Assembly (NCBI GenBank): GCA_004565275.1
Contig: SDOX01000036.1
Location: 106,042-170,041, forward strand
DNA length: 64,000 nt
Direction of reading: 5' to 3'
From: Nannochloropsis salina CCMP1776
Lineage: Eukaryota > Sar > Eustigmatophyceae > Eustigmatales > Monodopsidaceae
Shown piece after piece: positions 11,607 to 21,976 of this stretch. Numbering within the stretch: the stretch's first letter is position 1; each line of letters begins with the position of its first letter. Below the pieces are notes generated by a model. The model was not told the DNA's origin. It did not search any database and saw nothing but the letters and a program-made list of their open reading frames with translations. Both the position numbers and the translations under genes were made by a program.

Positions 11607-12462
11607 ATGAAGGAAGATTTCAAGTTTCATTGTGCGCACTTCGTCGCCTTCAAGGGATATAGAGAGAGGCTTCATGGACATAATTATACGGTCGGCGTCC
11701 GGATGCGGGGAACCAGACGGGGACATGACGGGTACATGCAAGGGACGGGGGCGGGAGAGAGGAGTCTGGTCATTGGAAGGCTATAGAATGGCAAATTCGG
11801 CTCAAAAGATCCTAATAATGTTCATATAAATAGTGAGAAGCGCGATCAGGACCATTCGAGCTTGAATGAACCGGAAAAGAAAGCGCGTATTAACCCATCA
11901 TATCCCTCCCGATCCCTCCCGGACTAGGTATCTGATCGACTTTGGAGACATCAAGCTCGTCACCCGCGCCCTCTGCAAGGAGCTCAACGAACGCTTCCTT
12001 TGCCCCACCCGGAGCGACGTGATCCAGATCGACGTGGAGGGGCCTCGCATCAGTCTCGCCTGCGAAGATGGGGCCCTCTTTGTCCTCCCCACCGCCGACT
12101 GCGCGATGCTCCCGGTCGTCCACAGCACGGCGGAGGAACTCGCGCAATATTTCTGGCACCGACTGACCACCAGCTTTAGTGTGGATCGATTGCTCTCGCG
12201 GGGCATCCACACCTTGCAGATCATGGTGGCGGAGGCCCCCAAGCAAGAAGGCTGCTACACCCGGCGACTCACGTCCCCGCCCTTGTCCTTCTTGGACGAG
12301 GGGGTGAGGGGGAGGGCGGCCGAGGTCCTGGAGCCGAAGCCGTGTATAGGGAGGAAGGAAGTCGGCGGTGGACAGGGGGTGGACGGAGGGAAAGAGCGAG
12401 AGGAGGGAGAGCGCCAGGACAGTGGCCTTGAGGGAGTCGAGGGATGGGACCAACTAAAGTAA
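11607..12462 (+). CDS. 6-pyruvoyl-tetrahydropterin synthase family, PTPS-III type
   Basis: Two exons fit in phase: 11607-11731 and 11928-12462, 219 residues. The family signature is FKFHCAHFVAFKG, RERLHGHNYTV, then YLIDFGDIKLV. The zinc ligands are the His in FHCAH and both His of HGH. Where classical PTPS has a catalytic Cys before HGH, this protein has Glu (E-R-L-H-G-H). That matches the PTPS-III type described from Plasmodium and some bacteria, which makes 6-hydroxymethyl-dihydropterin from dihydroneopterin triphosphate and so bypasses dihydroneopterin aldolase in folate synthesis. The C-terminal 60 residues are Gly/Glu-rich and not conserved. A start at 11607 gives MKEDFKFH; an additional 5' exon is possible. 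No targeting peptide is seen. Confidence 0.85.
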
Positions 12463-12600
12463 CAAGCACGTCAACAAGCGGAAGCGCCTTTTCATCTTTA
12501 TGCCAAGCGAGTACTCTGTAGTCAATTCGATTCAGCTGAGGCTTACGAATTTCATCCTCCTCGTTGAGATTATCCTCCTCTCCTCTCTACTCCTCTCACC

Positions 12601-13649
12601 TCACTTCGAGCTCGTGCTGCCCGTTGCCCCTCCCGCCCCTCCCCCCGGTCCCGCTCCACCTCCTCCCGGCTTCATCATGTCCAGCAGCCTCGTAAAATTT
12701 TTGATAGTCTCCTCTTTAGAGCCTCCGGAGGCCACCGTGGAGGGCCGCTCGGCCAGCGCCTGCATCCACCGCCTCAGTCTCCGACACCCTTCCTCCTCGG
12801 CCATATCGAGCACGTCGACCCCGACCCAATGTGGCACCGTCACCAGCAAGCGCTGCACGAAAGGCGCCAGGCACACCTCGCCCAAGCAAAACCCGCTCTC
12901 AAGGAAGAAAGGGGTCTTCGCAGGGTCCGCCCCGTACTGGCATAGGAACCTCTCCATAACCACCATCCCTGCCTTCAACTTCGTGAGCTCCTGATCGAGG
13001 CGCGCCTGGTCGCCGTCTCTGGCCGCCAACAGGATAGGGAAGTAGCTGCCCATCCCTGATGTCTGCCAGATCTCTCCCAACAGCCGCATGTTCGCCTTGT
13101 CGGGTGGTCGGGTGGGAAGCAGGGAGTGGCCCTGGTCGGGGAAGGCCTCGGCGATGTACTCGGCACACACGTTGGATTCGATGACTTGGACGTCGTAAAG
13201 AGACGAAGCAGTAGGAAAGGTGGAGGGAGTGGGTGTAAGGACTTCCTCTTCAAGACCCCGGGTACAGTGCTCTAAAATAGGCACCTTAGCCCTGGCGCTC
13301 GGATCAGGGTGAAGCGAGGCATACAATTCGACGAAATCTTCCGGCTTATTTTGGAGGTCCACGATCTTATGCTCAAATTCTACGCCTTTCTCAAGAAGAG
13401 CCAACCAGGCGCGCTGAGCATAAGGACAGGTACCGCTATTCCATAAACGAACCTGAGAAGGTAATTTCGCGAGCGTTATGGATTAGGATAGAATCGAGAG
13501 CAACGAATGCATCACAAAAGCGAAGATTATCTTGCATGGAACCCTCTTGACATGAAAGGACTTGTCAGAACAATGAAAACCTAATTACGAACCTTCGGTT
13601 GAGGTTTGGTTGCAGCAGCAAAAGCATGAGCAAACCTTGAGCTTGCCAT
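12601..13649 (-). CDS. Glutathione S-transferase, omega/DHAR-like
   Basis: Two exons in phase 0: 13649-13593 and 13452-12601, 302 residues. The thioredoxin-fold N-domain starts VRLWNSGTCPYAQRAWLAL, with the Cys-Pro-Tyr redox motif of omega-class and dehydroascorbate-reductase GSTs, followed by KVPILEH (cis-Pro) and VIESNVCAEYIAEAFP, the glutathione-binding Glu-Ser. The helical C-domain follows, and the tail is Gly-rich (PGGGGAGPGGGAGG). The first exon encodes a short Ala-rich start with no clear signal peptide, so it is probably cytosolic. The class call rests on the Cys motif only. The protein is longer than a typical 240-residue omega GST because of a loop after the active site and the tail. 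Confidence 0.85.
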
Positions 13650-14342
13650 GATGACTATGGTAAGGAACCAAACCAGGAGACCGGCGGGAGGAGGCATAAA
13701 TAACAAGTACCGAGTGAGAGGTGGGTGCCACACTCTATGTGCCAACACCCTGTGTACTAGTGCATGTAGGGTACGCGATTATGGCCTTGCGTTAACGGCA
13801 CCGACCGCTTCCATAGTCAAGATACCTCCCTGTCACTGTCTCGGTGGAATCAGGATTTGACTTTTCAAAAAAGTTTAGGCGGAGGAGTAACGGAAACGGC
13901 GTCGTTTCGTCATCCATCTTATGGCGTGCGAGCGCTTTACACACCTATGGAGCTCTACTGCCATCGTAAAGGGGCTATTAAATTCCACTTTTAACCAGAT
14001 AGGAGGGTTCAATTGATATGGTTCTCTCCATGAGGCAAGCATCGGTGCGCTAAGTGTTCTCTAGGAGATTTCAACTATACGTCTACTCGGTTCTTCTTCC
14101 ATTTCTGACCAGCTCTTTTTCTTCCTCTTTAAATCAGACGCCTTAATCCTCCTTAGCTCTGAGAACTTACTTCTAGATTGTTATGAAAAGTTGTGCAAAA
14201 TCTCTACGGTAAGTGCTACGCAAGGTTTCATATCATATCGACACTTCCGATCCGTTTCTCGTATATGGGATCATAGGCTACCAAGTACCGATCTCATTTA
14301 AGCCACATTTTAAAATTTTGATGTTGTTTTGAATCATAATCT
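13650..14342. other. Divergent promoter region, GST / beta-lactamase-like
   Basis: About 690 bases with no supported gene; AT content is higher than in the coding DNA. It should contain promoters for both neighbours. Confidence 0.5.
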
Positions 14343-15962
14343 ATGATTCACCGCTGTCAAACATACTTAAATTGTCGTAGGTCACCCTGTATTCCTCCTC
14401 GATCCGCTGCGGTCTCCCCGGCCTGCTCGTCGTCTCAGCCCACCTCCTCCAAGCCTGTATGCAGGCGCCGACACCAGGCTCTAAGATATCGACCAGTCAC
14501 AATTTTTGGCAGCGACCTTACATCGCTCATCTTTCTCTCGTTGGTCTTCTCCTTTACCTCGTTTGCGTCAGCGCTCCACGTCAGTAATCCAACCTATTTC
14601 TCGCATGAGGATACTAAGACATTGCATCAGAATCTATCGTCCCTCGTGGATGCAGGGAGGTTCGACGGCGCCTATATCGTGGGGAGTAAGAGCGGGAAAG
14701 TGGTCTTAAAGGAGGTAGTCGGGTACCATCACCAAGGCTCCCACCCCTTCTTTCGACTCTTCTCCATGACCAAACCCATTACGGCCGTCCTGACCCTGCA
14801 GCTGGCGGAAGAGGGGAAGCTAAGCTTGGACGATGAGATCGCCATGTATCTGCCAGAACTGGCCCATCTGACCGTGTACGACGGCGTGACGGATTTTTTC
14901 GGACAGGCGGGACCCTGGGGCTCCCTGCAAAATGTCACAACGCCCACGGACAGGAGTAGCGCCCAGAAGGATTCCGCAGAGGCGAATTTCCGAGCAACCA
15001 GTAAGGCAGACTCTGAGCTGTTGGCCCGTCGCCAAGGATTTCTCTCGCACCCGGCTACTCGTAACGCCACGATTCGAGAGCTCTTGACCCACACGGCTGG
15101 GTTCGCCTATGGGGATAATCTGGGCCACCCTGTGGACGACGCGTACGACGAAGCCCTGCTGACGGACTTCTATGGCCACACAGAGATTGATTTTTTGCGG
15201 ACTCTGGCAGACATTCCTTTGCTGACTGAGCCCGGCACCGAGTTCCATTACTCTCTGGGCTTTGATGTTCTTGGGGTGCTCCTGGGCCGCGTGGGGAAAA
15301 AGCCGTTGGATGTGCTTATGAAAGAGAAGGTGTTCGAGCTCCTGAGTATGCACGAAACCGGGTTTTTCATTCCCATGAAGAAGCTGTGGAGGCTGGCGCC
15401 CATGAAGGTAGCGGAGGACATGGAGGGTCTCGGGGCCAAGTTGACGGAGCTGAGCGCCACCGAGGACCCGCCATTTAAAAGCGGAGGGGGCGGCTTGATA
15501 TCCACCGCGCAGGATTACTTGAAATTTGCAAACATGTTGCTGCGGAAGGGGAAGTCCAAGGAGGGGAGGCAGGTGTTGGGGGAGAAGAGCGTGGAGGCCA
15601 TGACAAGCAACCAGCTCCTCCCTCACCAGCTCCCGTACCACATGGCCGGATTCCCCGACTTCGAAGGGAGCGGCTTTGGCTATGGGGTCATGGTAGTGGG
15701 AGATGGAGAGGTCTCCCCCTCGTCGCCGCTGGGCGAGGTGTCCTGGGCGGGTCTGGCGAGCAACAGCTGGTGGATCTCGCCGCAGCAGGACACGGCCTTG
15801 GTCGCAATGACGCAGGTCATTCCCTTTGACCGCACCCTGGAGGACCTGGTCAAGCCCTTCTTCTACAAGCCTTTTCTGCACGAGGGGAATCAAAAGGAGG
15901 AGGAGAAGGGGGGGGGCTCCCGGAGCCTTCGAGGGAGCGCTGAGAGGCTTGAGGAGGTGTAG
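14343..15962 (+). CDS. Serine beta-lactamase-like hydrolase (class C/esterase family)
   Basis: One open frame of 539 residues. A Ser/Pro/Arg-rich N-terminus precedes a hydrophobic segment (about residues 62-80) ending FASALHV, a likely signal anchor or cleaved signal. The beta-lactamase domain follows, with SMTK at about residues 141-144 (the S-x-x-K catalytic motif), LLTHTAGFAYG, HYSLG near residue 303 in place of the Y-x-N motif, and a KSGGGGLISTAQDY segment. The C-terminal part SNSWWISPQQDTALVAMTQ is typical of eukaryotic LACTB-like and bacterial esterase relatives. Its substrate is unknown; such proteins act as peptidases or esterases. The first 60 residues may belong to a different exon arrangement, so the start is uncertain. 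Confidence 0.85.
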   Translation: MIHRCQTYLNCRRSPCIPPRSAAVSPACSSSQPTSSKPVCRRRHQALRYRPVTIFGSDLTSLIFLSLVFSFTSFASALHVSNPTYFSHEDTKTLHQNLSSLVDAGRFDGAYIVGSKSGKVVLKEVVGYHHQGSHPFFRLFSMTKPITAVLTLQLAEEGKLSLDDEIAMYLPELAHLTVYDGVTDFFGQAGPWGSLQNVTTPTDRSSAQKDSAEANFRATSKADSELLARRQGFLSHPATRNATIRELLTHTAGFAYGDNLGHPVDDAYDEALLTDFYGHTEIDFLRTLADIPLLTEPGTEFHYSLGFDVLGVLLGRVGKKPLDVLMKEKVFELLSMHETGFFIPMKKLWRLAPMKVAEDMEGLGAKLTELSATEDPPFKSGGGGLISTAQDYLKFANMLLRKGKSKEGRQVLGEKSVEAMTSNQLLPHQLPYHMAGFPDFEGSGFGYGVMVVGDGEVSPSSPLGEVSWAGLASNSWWISPQQDTALVAMTQVIPFDRTLEDLVKPFFYKPFLHEGNQKEEEKGGGSRSLRGSAERLEEV

Positions 15963-16468
15963 GGCTCGATTGGATGGAGCGCGGGATGGGAGGAAGCTTT
16001 TCTAGATTGTAGGAAAGGAAGCTTTATCATTTTTGTAATTGGAGGGCTCATAAATATTTTTGAGACGAGATAAATGGGACAACCATGACAGGGGTATGGT
16101 TTGCCTCCGCAATGTGGGCCCGAGCAGACCGGAGGCGGTGCCTCTGGTTCCCGGAGGCTTAAAGATGCGTATTTAGGGATCATTTCAACGAATTAATGGG
16201 AGCAGAAGCTATGTTTCTGAAGAATGAGGCAATAATTTGAATAAATGCTTAGAGTAATGGCAGTCCGGGAATACAAAGACGAGTCGGAAGGAGGGATGAG
16301 GTGGTCGTGGAATACGCGGGCCGCGTGTGACAACGCTTGTTTTATCAGAAGCAGCAAAGAATCAGGAACTATGACGTACGCAAAGGGTGTCAGATCAAGT
16401 TCCACTACTGAAAAAGCAAGCCGACAAAAGCTAAGTCACTCTCTTGTCTGCGAGTCGCACCGGCGGCC
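15963..16468. other. Intergenic, convergent gene ends
   Basis: About 500 bases between the stop codons of the beta-lactamase-like and NO66-type genes. Nothing recognised. Confidence 0.55.
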
Positions 16469-18571
16469 CTATTTCTTTGGCTTACGCGCCACGCTGGGCA
16501 GTTGCCCCCCCTCCCCGTGCCGTGCCCTGACCAAATCGCCCAGAGTCCCCCTTTGCCGTCGCTCCAGGCCCTTACTCTTCTTCCGGATCGTCCTCACCAA
16601 GCCCTCTTGCCACAAAGCCACCGCTAGCTCCATCTTGTCCGCTTCCTCCCAAAGCCCCGGAAGCTCCCTTATCACAATTCTCCGCTCCTTGTCCTGGGCC
16701 GCTCCATCCCCCTGCCCATCAAACAGAGCTGCCACTGCCGCCCGGAATTTTTCCGGGAAAATGATCCCAGGGATGGCGTCAAGAGGAGACATGCCCTCTG
16801 CAGAGGCTCTTGAGCCCTCCTCCTCCTCCTCCCCCTCCCCCTCCTCCTCCTCCTCCTCTTCCTCTACCTCCTCCTCTACCTCCTCCTCCTCCTCCTCCTT
16901 CTTCCCGTCCCCATTTCCCCGCGCCGGCACAGTCCGGGCATCCGCCCCTCTGCCCGATATCTTCTTCTTCTCTGAACATCCCCCCTTTCCTGACCCCTCT
17001 ACCTTGCTCCTCGCTTCCTCCGTCCCTTCCTCTCCTTCCTCCTCCTCCTCCTCCTCCTCCTCCTCCTCCGCCTCCTCCTCCTCCTCCTCCTCCTCCTCTG
17101 CGTCTCCCTCGTCCCCCGCCCCCTCTCCGTCCTCGTCCTCCCCGCCAGCACCCATCATATGCAGCTTTCGGCTGTTCTCCAAACAATGGATCAGCTTCAC
17201 GACCCCTCCCCCCTCCCTCCCTCCCTCCCCCTCCCCCTCCCCCCCCAAGGACACCTTCCGCACCGTGTAGGGCAGCAAGTACACGCAGCCCCGGCCCAGG
17301 CGCGGAGCCACGACGTCCGTCATCCGCATCGGGGCAGGACCTGGGGGAGGGAGGGAGGTCGGGTGGGGAGGGAGCCGCGTCCCCCAGAAGTCCATGCACA
17401 GGGACCAGAAGCCCAGGTCGGCGATTTTCGGGTGCCGCTCGAGATGATCTGCCATCTCACGCAAGCCCACGGCCAGGCGGCGCACGGAGGAAAGGGCTGG
17501 GGAAGGGGTGGAGGGATAAAGGAGGCTGTGGAGGAGGCTGGTCCCGGGGGGGGGAGAGCGGCGGAGGGCGAGGGGAAAGGTGGAGGGCGCGGTGCGGAAG
17601 GTGACGTTGTGCCCGACGACTTGAAAGATGTGCGTGGCCCAGTCTGCGTAGCTCCATTGCTGGTACGTGGAGAGGGTCAAGTGGGCGGAGGCTGCCCGCC
17701 CGCCCTCCTTCCCGCCCTCCGCCACCGCCTGGTGGACGGTCCCTCGGGGCATATACAACACGTCTCCCGGGCTCAGCACCACCTCCAGAGAGGGCGTTCC
17801 GATCTCCTCCTGCTTCAAGTCTCCGCTGGCTTGATTGGGCAAGGCAAAGTTGCCCATGGGGGGGTAGAGCCGCCAGGCTTTCTTTCCCTCCGTCTGGATC
17901 ACGAAGATCTCCACCGGGTCGGAATGGGGTGCAAGCCCTTGGGTGCCCCCCGGAGTCAGGTAGGCGTTCACTCCCACCAAACACCCAAATTGGGCTTCAA
18001 GAGCCGCTGCCAAGCGCCAGCATTTGTCGTCCCATCGCTGAGGCTGGAGGACCTGTAGCGTGCATCCCTTTTGCTCGTGCAGGCGGGACAGCGTGCTTGC
18101 CGTGCCCTGCCCCCCATTGGTCGCATTATGCGTCTCCCGCTGACCGTGCACGTACCGCGCCGCATTGACGTCCACACCCAAACGGAAACTATGACGACCC
18201 TTCTTCTCGCCTTTTTCATCACGTTGCCGGGCGGTTTTCAGGTAATCCTCGAGGGAGAGAAGATGGTGGAAGAAGGCAAGGCGTTCGGGGGTAGCAGGGA
18301 AGACAGAGGGAGCACTTTCCCAGTGCTTTTCCAGAAAGGATGCTCTTTTACCTTCCCCAACTAAAAATTCCAAGGGGTCACAGGCCAGTTGCTCAAAAGC
18401 TCTCTCCAATATGGAGAAGGATGGAGACGAGCTGGATAAACCGGCTGAGGGTGCGGCATTGATCGTCATCGTGCTGGTGGAGGTGCCTTCATTAGGGGAG
18501 GTTTTGAGCTTCGTCTTCTGTAAGGATGGCGCTGTGAAGGTCACAGGCATGGATTTCCGCTTCTTGCCCAT
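16469..18571 (-). CDS. NO66/MINA53-type JmjC ribosomal oxygenase
   Basis: An intronless frame of 700 residues. The cupin/JmjC core shows LAPHSDPVEIFVIQ (His-x-Asp iron ligands, about residues 213-218), EGKKAWRLYPP, GDVLYMPRGTVHQAV (third ligand His near 278) and then the winged-helix part typical of the family. These 2-oxoglutarate/Fe(II) oxygenases hydroxylate histidine in ribosomal proteins, and human NO66 also acts in the nucleolus. The N-terminus is basic (MGKKRKS). Between about residues 475 and 595 lies an almost pure Glu/Gly/Asp insertion coded by GAG/GAA repeats, followed by the C-terminal domain (LAVALWQEGLVRTIRKKSKG). The insertion is unusual in length; the core is complete. Confidence 0.9.
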   Translation of the reverse strand: MGKKRKSMPVTFTAPSLQKTKLKTSPNEGTSTSTMTINAAPSAGLSSSSPSFSILERAFEQLACDPLEFLVGEGKRASFLEKHWESAPSVFPATPERLAFFHHLLSLEDYLKTARQRDEKGEKKGRHSFRLGVDVNAARYVHGQRETHNATNGGQGTASTLSRLHEQKGCTLQVLQPQRWDDKCWRLAAALEAQFGCLVGVNAYLTPGGTQGLAPHSDPVEIFVIQTEGKKAWRLYPPMGNFALPNQASGDLKQEEIGTPSLEVVLSPGDVLYMPRGTVHQAVAEGGKEGGRAASAHLTLSTYQQWSYADWATHIFQVVGHNVTFRTAPSTFPLALRRSPPPGTSLLHSLLYPSTPSPALSSVRRLAVGLREMADHLERHPKIADLGFWSLCMDFWGTRLPPHPTSLPPPGPAPMRMTDVVAPRLGRGCVYLLPYTVRKVSLGGEGEGEGGREGGGVVKLIHCLENSRKLHMMGAGGEDEDGEGAGDEGDAEEEEEEEEEAEEEEEEEEEEEGEEGTEEARSKVEGSGKGGCSEKKKISGRGADARTVPARGNGDGKKEEEEEEVEEEVEEEEEEEEGEGEEEEEGSRASAEGMSPLDAIPGIIFPEKFRAAVAALFDGQGDGAAQDKERRIVIRELPGLWEEADKMELAVALWQEGLVRTIRKKSKGLERRQRGTLGDLVRARHGEGGQLPSVARKPKK
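16816..17100 (-). repeat. GAG trinucleotide-rich tracts coding poly-Glu
   Basis: CCT repeats on the plus strand (densest at about 16817-16900 and 17037-17100) encode Glu runs inside the NO66-type gene. The frame is kept open across the whole region, so the repeats are in-frame expansions. Confidence 0.85.
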
Positions 18572-19099
18572 GTTCTACCTGGCTTGATGTGACTCGGTAA
18601 TTTGTGCTGTGTCGGAAGGGGTTTGTTTTCTGAGCCAGTATCTCCTCAACGTGTGGCACCAACGACTCGGATGGCGGCGTGACGACACGCGATATGGCAG
18701 ACTAGGCAGGAGGACAGAGGCGATAGAACAACAAGAGGTTCACGTCCAACAATTCTCCCTTACGCCTGTCCCAGCGCAAGCACGCAGGCGAAAAAATAGA
18801 TAGGATGGCAGAGGAATGTAAATCAGCCTCAGGTAAGCACTGCTAGATCAAACCATTTAGAAAGCTACCCTTTTCATGTCCCCTCTCGTATTCCGTTATC
18901 CCCCTGTTCCACTTCGATCACATACACAGCCTGCCCACCCGTACCATCATCATCACAACTTTCCGACCCTGACGACAACAACAGTGAGTTCTCGAGATTC
19001 AGCACGGCCCGCGGCGGCCCCACCACCTCCTCGTCATTCCCCACCTCCCTTGTCTCTTCGTCCGCAGCTCCCGCTCTCCCTCCCCAGACATGGCAACCG
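18572..19099. other. Divergent promoter region with probable 5' UTR intron
   Basis: It lies between the NO66-type and Ap4A phosphorylase starts. A donor-like GTGAGT at about 18980 and a CCCCAG acceptor at about 19086, just before the phosphorylase ATG, suggest a 5' UTR intron. A short out-of-frame ATG sits at 19090. Confidence 0.4.
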
Positions 19100-20332
19100 A
19101 TGGAGACTAGCACCACACAAGACCTGCATCGGCCGCACGCGAGCCCTGATTGGTGGTTGGAGGCAAGTCAGAAAACCACGCAATGCCTGGATGTGGCTTC
19201 GGAACTCTTTGCCGAGCATCGTCGTCTTGGTCTGGGTCTGGCGGCCCTCTTGATGTGTCTCGGAATCTGGCTGAATGTAAACGGCAATGCCAACGGCGGG
19301 TTCACGGGAGGTGGAGCGTCGATAGCCCCAGAGGGAGCAGGCCTGTGGGGGAGGCAGGGCCAGGGAGGAGACCTGCCATCGCCCCTTCGACGGCTCATCC
19401 AAGAGACTCGAGCCCGGGCTCTTGGGGCCGGGAATCATCAAATGGGAAGCACAGGGTCTTCCGCACCGGCCTTGCAGCCCTTGCCAACAAAGAGAGAGGT
19501 AGTACAGGAGGGCCGCGTCGGCTTTTTGGTCTCAGAGGTCACAACGGCGGCTGTGGAGGAGAAGAAGGCCCTGCTGGCGCGGTCTCCGGGAGGCACAGAC
19601 CCCTTTGGGGAGGGGGAACGGGAGAGCCTCCTCACGATCTGCAAGCGGGGGCCCGCGCATGTGCTCATGCTGAACAAGTTTCCGACCATGACGGACCACC
19701 TCCTCCTCGTCACGGAGTCCTGGCACCCGCAAGCAGGGCTCCTGCGCGCGGACGACCTGATTGCCTGGTGGGACCTCCTCCGCGACGTCCCCGCCGTCGG
19801 CTTTTTCAACTCCGGCCCCGAGGCAGGCGCAAGCCAAGGCCATCGGCACCTGCAAGCGATTCCAGTCGACGCCCTAAGTCTTCCCTCCCTCCCTCCCCCC
19901 CGTCCCACCCTCCCTGTCCCCATGGACGCCCTCATCGGGCCCCACCTCGCATCCCTTCCTCCCCACTCCGCGCTCTCCACCTCTCAAGTACTCTCCCTCC
20001 CTTTCCGGCACCGTATCGCACCCATCCCTCCTTCACCCACCCCTGCCGAGCTCCAACGCGTCTACCGGCGGCTCCTCAAGGAGATCGGGGTGGTGGAGAC
20101 GGGGCAGGAAGTAGAGGGAAGCCCGGGCGTGGAAGAGGAAACCAAGGCGCATAATCTCGTCATGACGAAGGAATGGCTCTTGGCTGTGCCTCGCTCACAA
20201 GCAGACTATGCTGGCGTGGATGTCAATGGGATGGGTTTCCTCGGTTGCTTGCTGTCGGGGGGCGCGGAGACCACGCAAACGATCAAGCGGGTCGGACCTT
20301 TCAACATCCTCAAGGCCGTCGTGCCCCCTTGA
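19100..20332 (+). CDS. Ap4A phosphorylase / ATP adenylyltransferase
   Basis: A single frame of 410 residues. The catalytic HIT-like motif GASQGHRHLQ is at about residues 243-252, preceded by HVLMLNKFPTMTDHLLLVT, and the C-terminal AHNLVMTKEWLLAVPRS is the family signature of APA1/APA2. The enzyme splits diadenosine tetraphosphate with phosphate to ATP and ADP. Unusually, the N-terminus carries a hydrophobic segment (LGLGLAALLMCLGIWL, about residues 43-58) after a polar stretch, which suggests a membrane-anchored form; yeast relatives are soluble. A Pro/Ser-rich insertion lies after the active site. The start at 19100 is the first in-frame ATG; an upstream ATG at 19090 opens only a seven-codon frame. 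Confidence 0.88.
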   Translation: METSTTQDLHRPHASPDWWLEASQKTTQCLDVASELFAEHRRLGLGLAALLMCLGIWLNVNGNANGGFTGGGASIAPEGAGLWGRQGQGGDLPSPLRRLIQETRARALGAGNHQMGSTGSSAPALQPLPTKREVVQEGRVGFLVSEVTTAAVEEKKALLARSPGGTDPFGEGERESLLTICKRGPAHVLMLNKFPTMTDHLLLVTESWHPQAGLLRADDLIAWWDLLRDVPAVGFFNSGPEAGASQGHRHLQAIPVDALSLPSLPPPRPTLPVPMDALIGPHLASLPPHSALSTSQVLSLPFRHRIAPIPPSPTPAELQRVYRRLLKEIGVVETGQEVEGSPGVEEETKAHNLVMTKEWLLAVPRSQADYAGVDVNGMGFLGCLLSGGAETTQTIKRVGPFNILKAVVPP

Positions 20333-20782
20333 GGGCATAAAGCCGAGAGTGAGGCAGGCATAGACGGTAGGAGCGACGCGATCTAGATCTTTGCAAAGGA
20401 GAGCATCGTAATTGCGGGGGCAAAGAAGATAAAGACACGAAGGATTGCGTGAGCGATGCCACGCCTGCGTCACGTCCAAGAATTTAGGTTTATTAACGAA
20501 TTGTTGCCTACTGCTAGCGTCTTCAAGACCCTCCACATTCCATCCTCTTACCGCACGCTATCCAAACGCTCTTTTTGAGCTTTCATTTTCATTTTACTCA
20601 GCCTTTAGGTGCTCTGTGACGCGTTCTATCGCTTTGCCCATCTACTACCCTCGTCTTTGAACCCTTCTCATCAACCTCTCACCCATCTTCCATCCGACGA
20701 CCCGCAACTTATGGGAAAAAGTGCTATACATTCCCTTGCCCCTCCCCCTGGAAGTTCTCTTCATCCTCCATCTATCACCACA
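20333..20782. other. Intergenic, convergent gene ends
   Basis: About 450 bases, no gene recognised. Confidence 0.5.
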
Positions 20783-21673
20783 TCACATATCGCCTCCCAT
20801 CTGCTGGGCATGCTGTGGTTGTACGACGGGAGAAAGTGGCACATCAACGGCCAGCCTGTTGAGATCCCGCACCAATGTGGGCGCTGCTTTCTTTTTATCA
20901 CCCGCTGAGGAGGCATCCCTGCTGATTTTTCCTCCCTCAAATTCTTCCTTTTTGCCGTGCTCCAACCGTATCACTTGGGCGACTGCACGAGTTTTTATAT
21001 CCTTTGGGCGCCGTGTTCTTGCCTCCCTCAGGAGATCAGCCACTTTCTTTGAGACTGTACAGGATGTACCTCGATCTGCCGCACTCTGCAGCCGTGCAAT
21101 TGCTCCACCCCTCTTCAGAGAAATCCCGTGGATACTGCCCGCCTGTTCAACCATACTCACAAGTTGCATAGTGTCTTCCTTTTCAGGCCAAACTTCCTCT
21201 GTCTTGTCTTTCACCTTCGAAGATGCCTCCTTCTCTCCTTTCTGTCGAATTTTCTTCTTTTTCCCCCTGGTTTTCGGCTCGCCTGATGCGTTATCACTTG
21301 CCCATTTTAGCTTTTCATCTTCCTTCAAGTTCCCCGTAACGACGCCTTTGCCCTTGGCAGCCGCAGGTTGGACTTTCTGCTTCAGGTTTTGAGATTCGTT
21401 CCCGTGCTCCTTGTGAGAGCCTTTATCTTTCTGTGATGCCATCCTTCCTTCCATACTGTCCATCTCGGCTGCAGTTCTTTCCTTTTCAGGTTTTGCAGCT
21501 TGCAATGCCGATTCTGCAAACGTCCCTGACCTAGCATTAATATTCTTATTTTTCTTTTCAAAGAATGCTTCGGGGGAATTTTTAGAGGATTTCTCCCCAC
21601 CAGGAGGAGATTTAGAAGTTGCTGGCTCTGTCATGTGCCCTGTCTTATCGAGGTGATACAAATAATCACGCAT
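20783..21673 (-). CDS. Lys/Glu-rich hypothetical protein
   Basis: An open frame of 296 residues with strongly biased composition (Lys, Glu, Ser, Ala). It has basic clusters such as RGKKKKIRQKGEKE that could act as nuclear localisation signals, and a less biased stretch around residues 170-290 (MVEQAGSIHGISLKRGG, KKVADLLREARTRRP). No known domain was recognised. Length, single frame and spacing from its neighbours argue that it is a real gene. It could be a disordered nucleic-acid-associated protein; that is a guess from composition only. Confidence 0.6.
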   Translation of the reverse strand: MRDYLYHLDKTGHMTEPATSKSPPGGEKSSKNSPEAFFEKKNKNINARSGTFAESALQAAKPEKERTAAEMDSMEGRMASQKDKGSHKEHGNESQNLKQKVQPAAAKGKGVVTGNLKEDEKLKWASDNASGEPKTRGKKKKIRQKGEKEASSKVKDKTEEVWPEKEDTMQLVSMVEQAGSIHGISLKRGGAIARLQSAADRGTSCTVSKKVADLLREARTRRPKDIKTRAVAQVIRLEHGKKEEFEGGKISRDASSAGDKKKAAPTLVRDLNRLAVDVPLSPVVQPQHAQQMGGDM

Positions 21674-21976
21674 TCAGTGTTGCTTCACCGCGACGGAAGA
21701 TCAACAATATCTTTTAAAAAGACTGAATGATGCTCGTGTGTCAGCAGCAAAACTTATCGTGTGCGAGAAAGTTGTTTGATCGTCGTGTGCGTGCTACAAT
21801 GTGAAATGGGCCAAAAACCATCTTACGTTCCCGAGCGTACGAAGGAGAACGTCACGGAGGCAACTTGTGGCAGGGCGTTAATGACCAATAATAAGACTAT
21901 AAGCTTCATTTTCAAAACTGTATACGCTTACTAAGTTAATGCTGCAGTACCTTACAGTCCTATTTGCAATCTAATT
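21674..21976. other. Short intergenic region
   Basis: About 300 bases that should hold the promoter of the Lys-rich gene and the 3' end of the next gene. Nothing recognised. Confidence 0.45.

Noticed and set aside
16245-17270. Plus-strand frame with long Ser runs opposite the NO66-type gene
   Set aside because: It is the complement of the GAG/GAA poly-Glu region; the minus strand carries the JmjC motifs.
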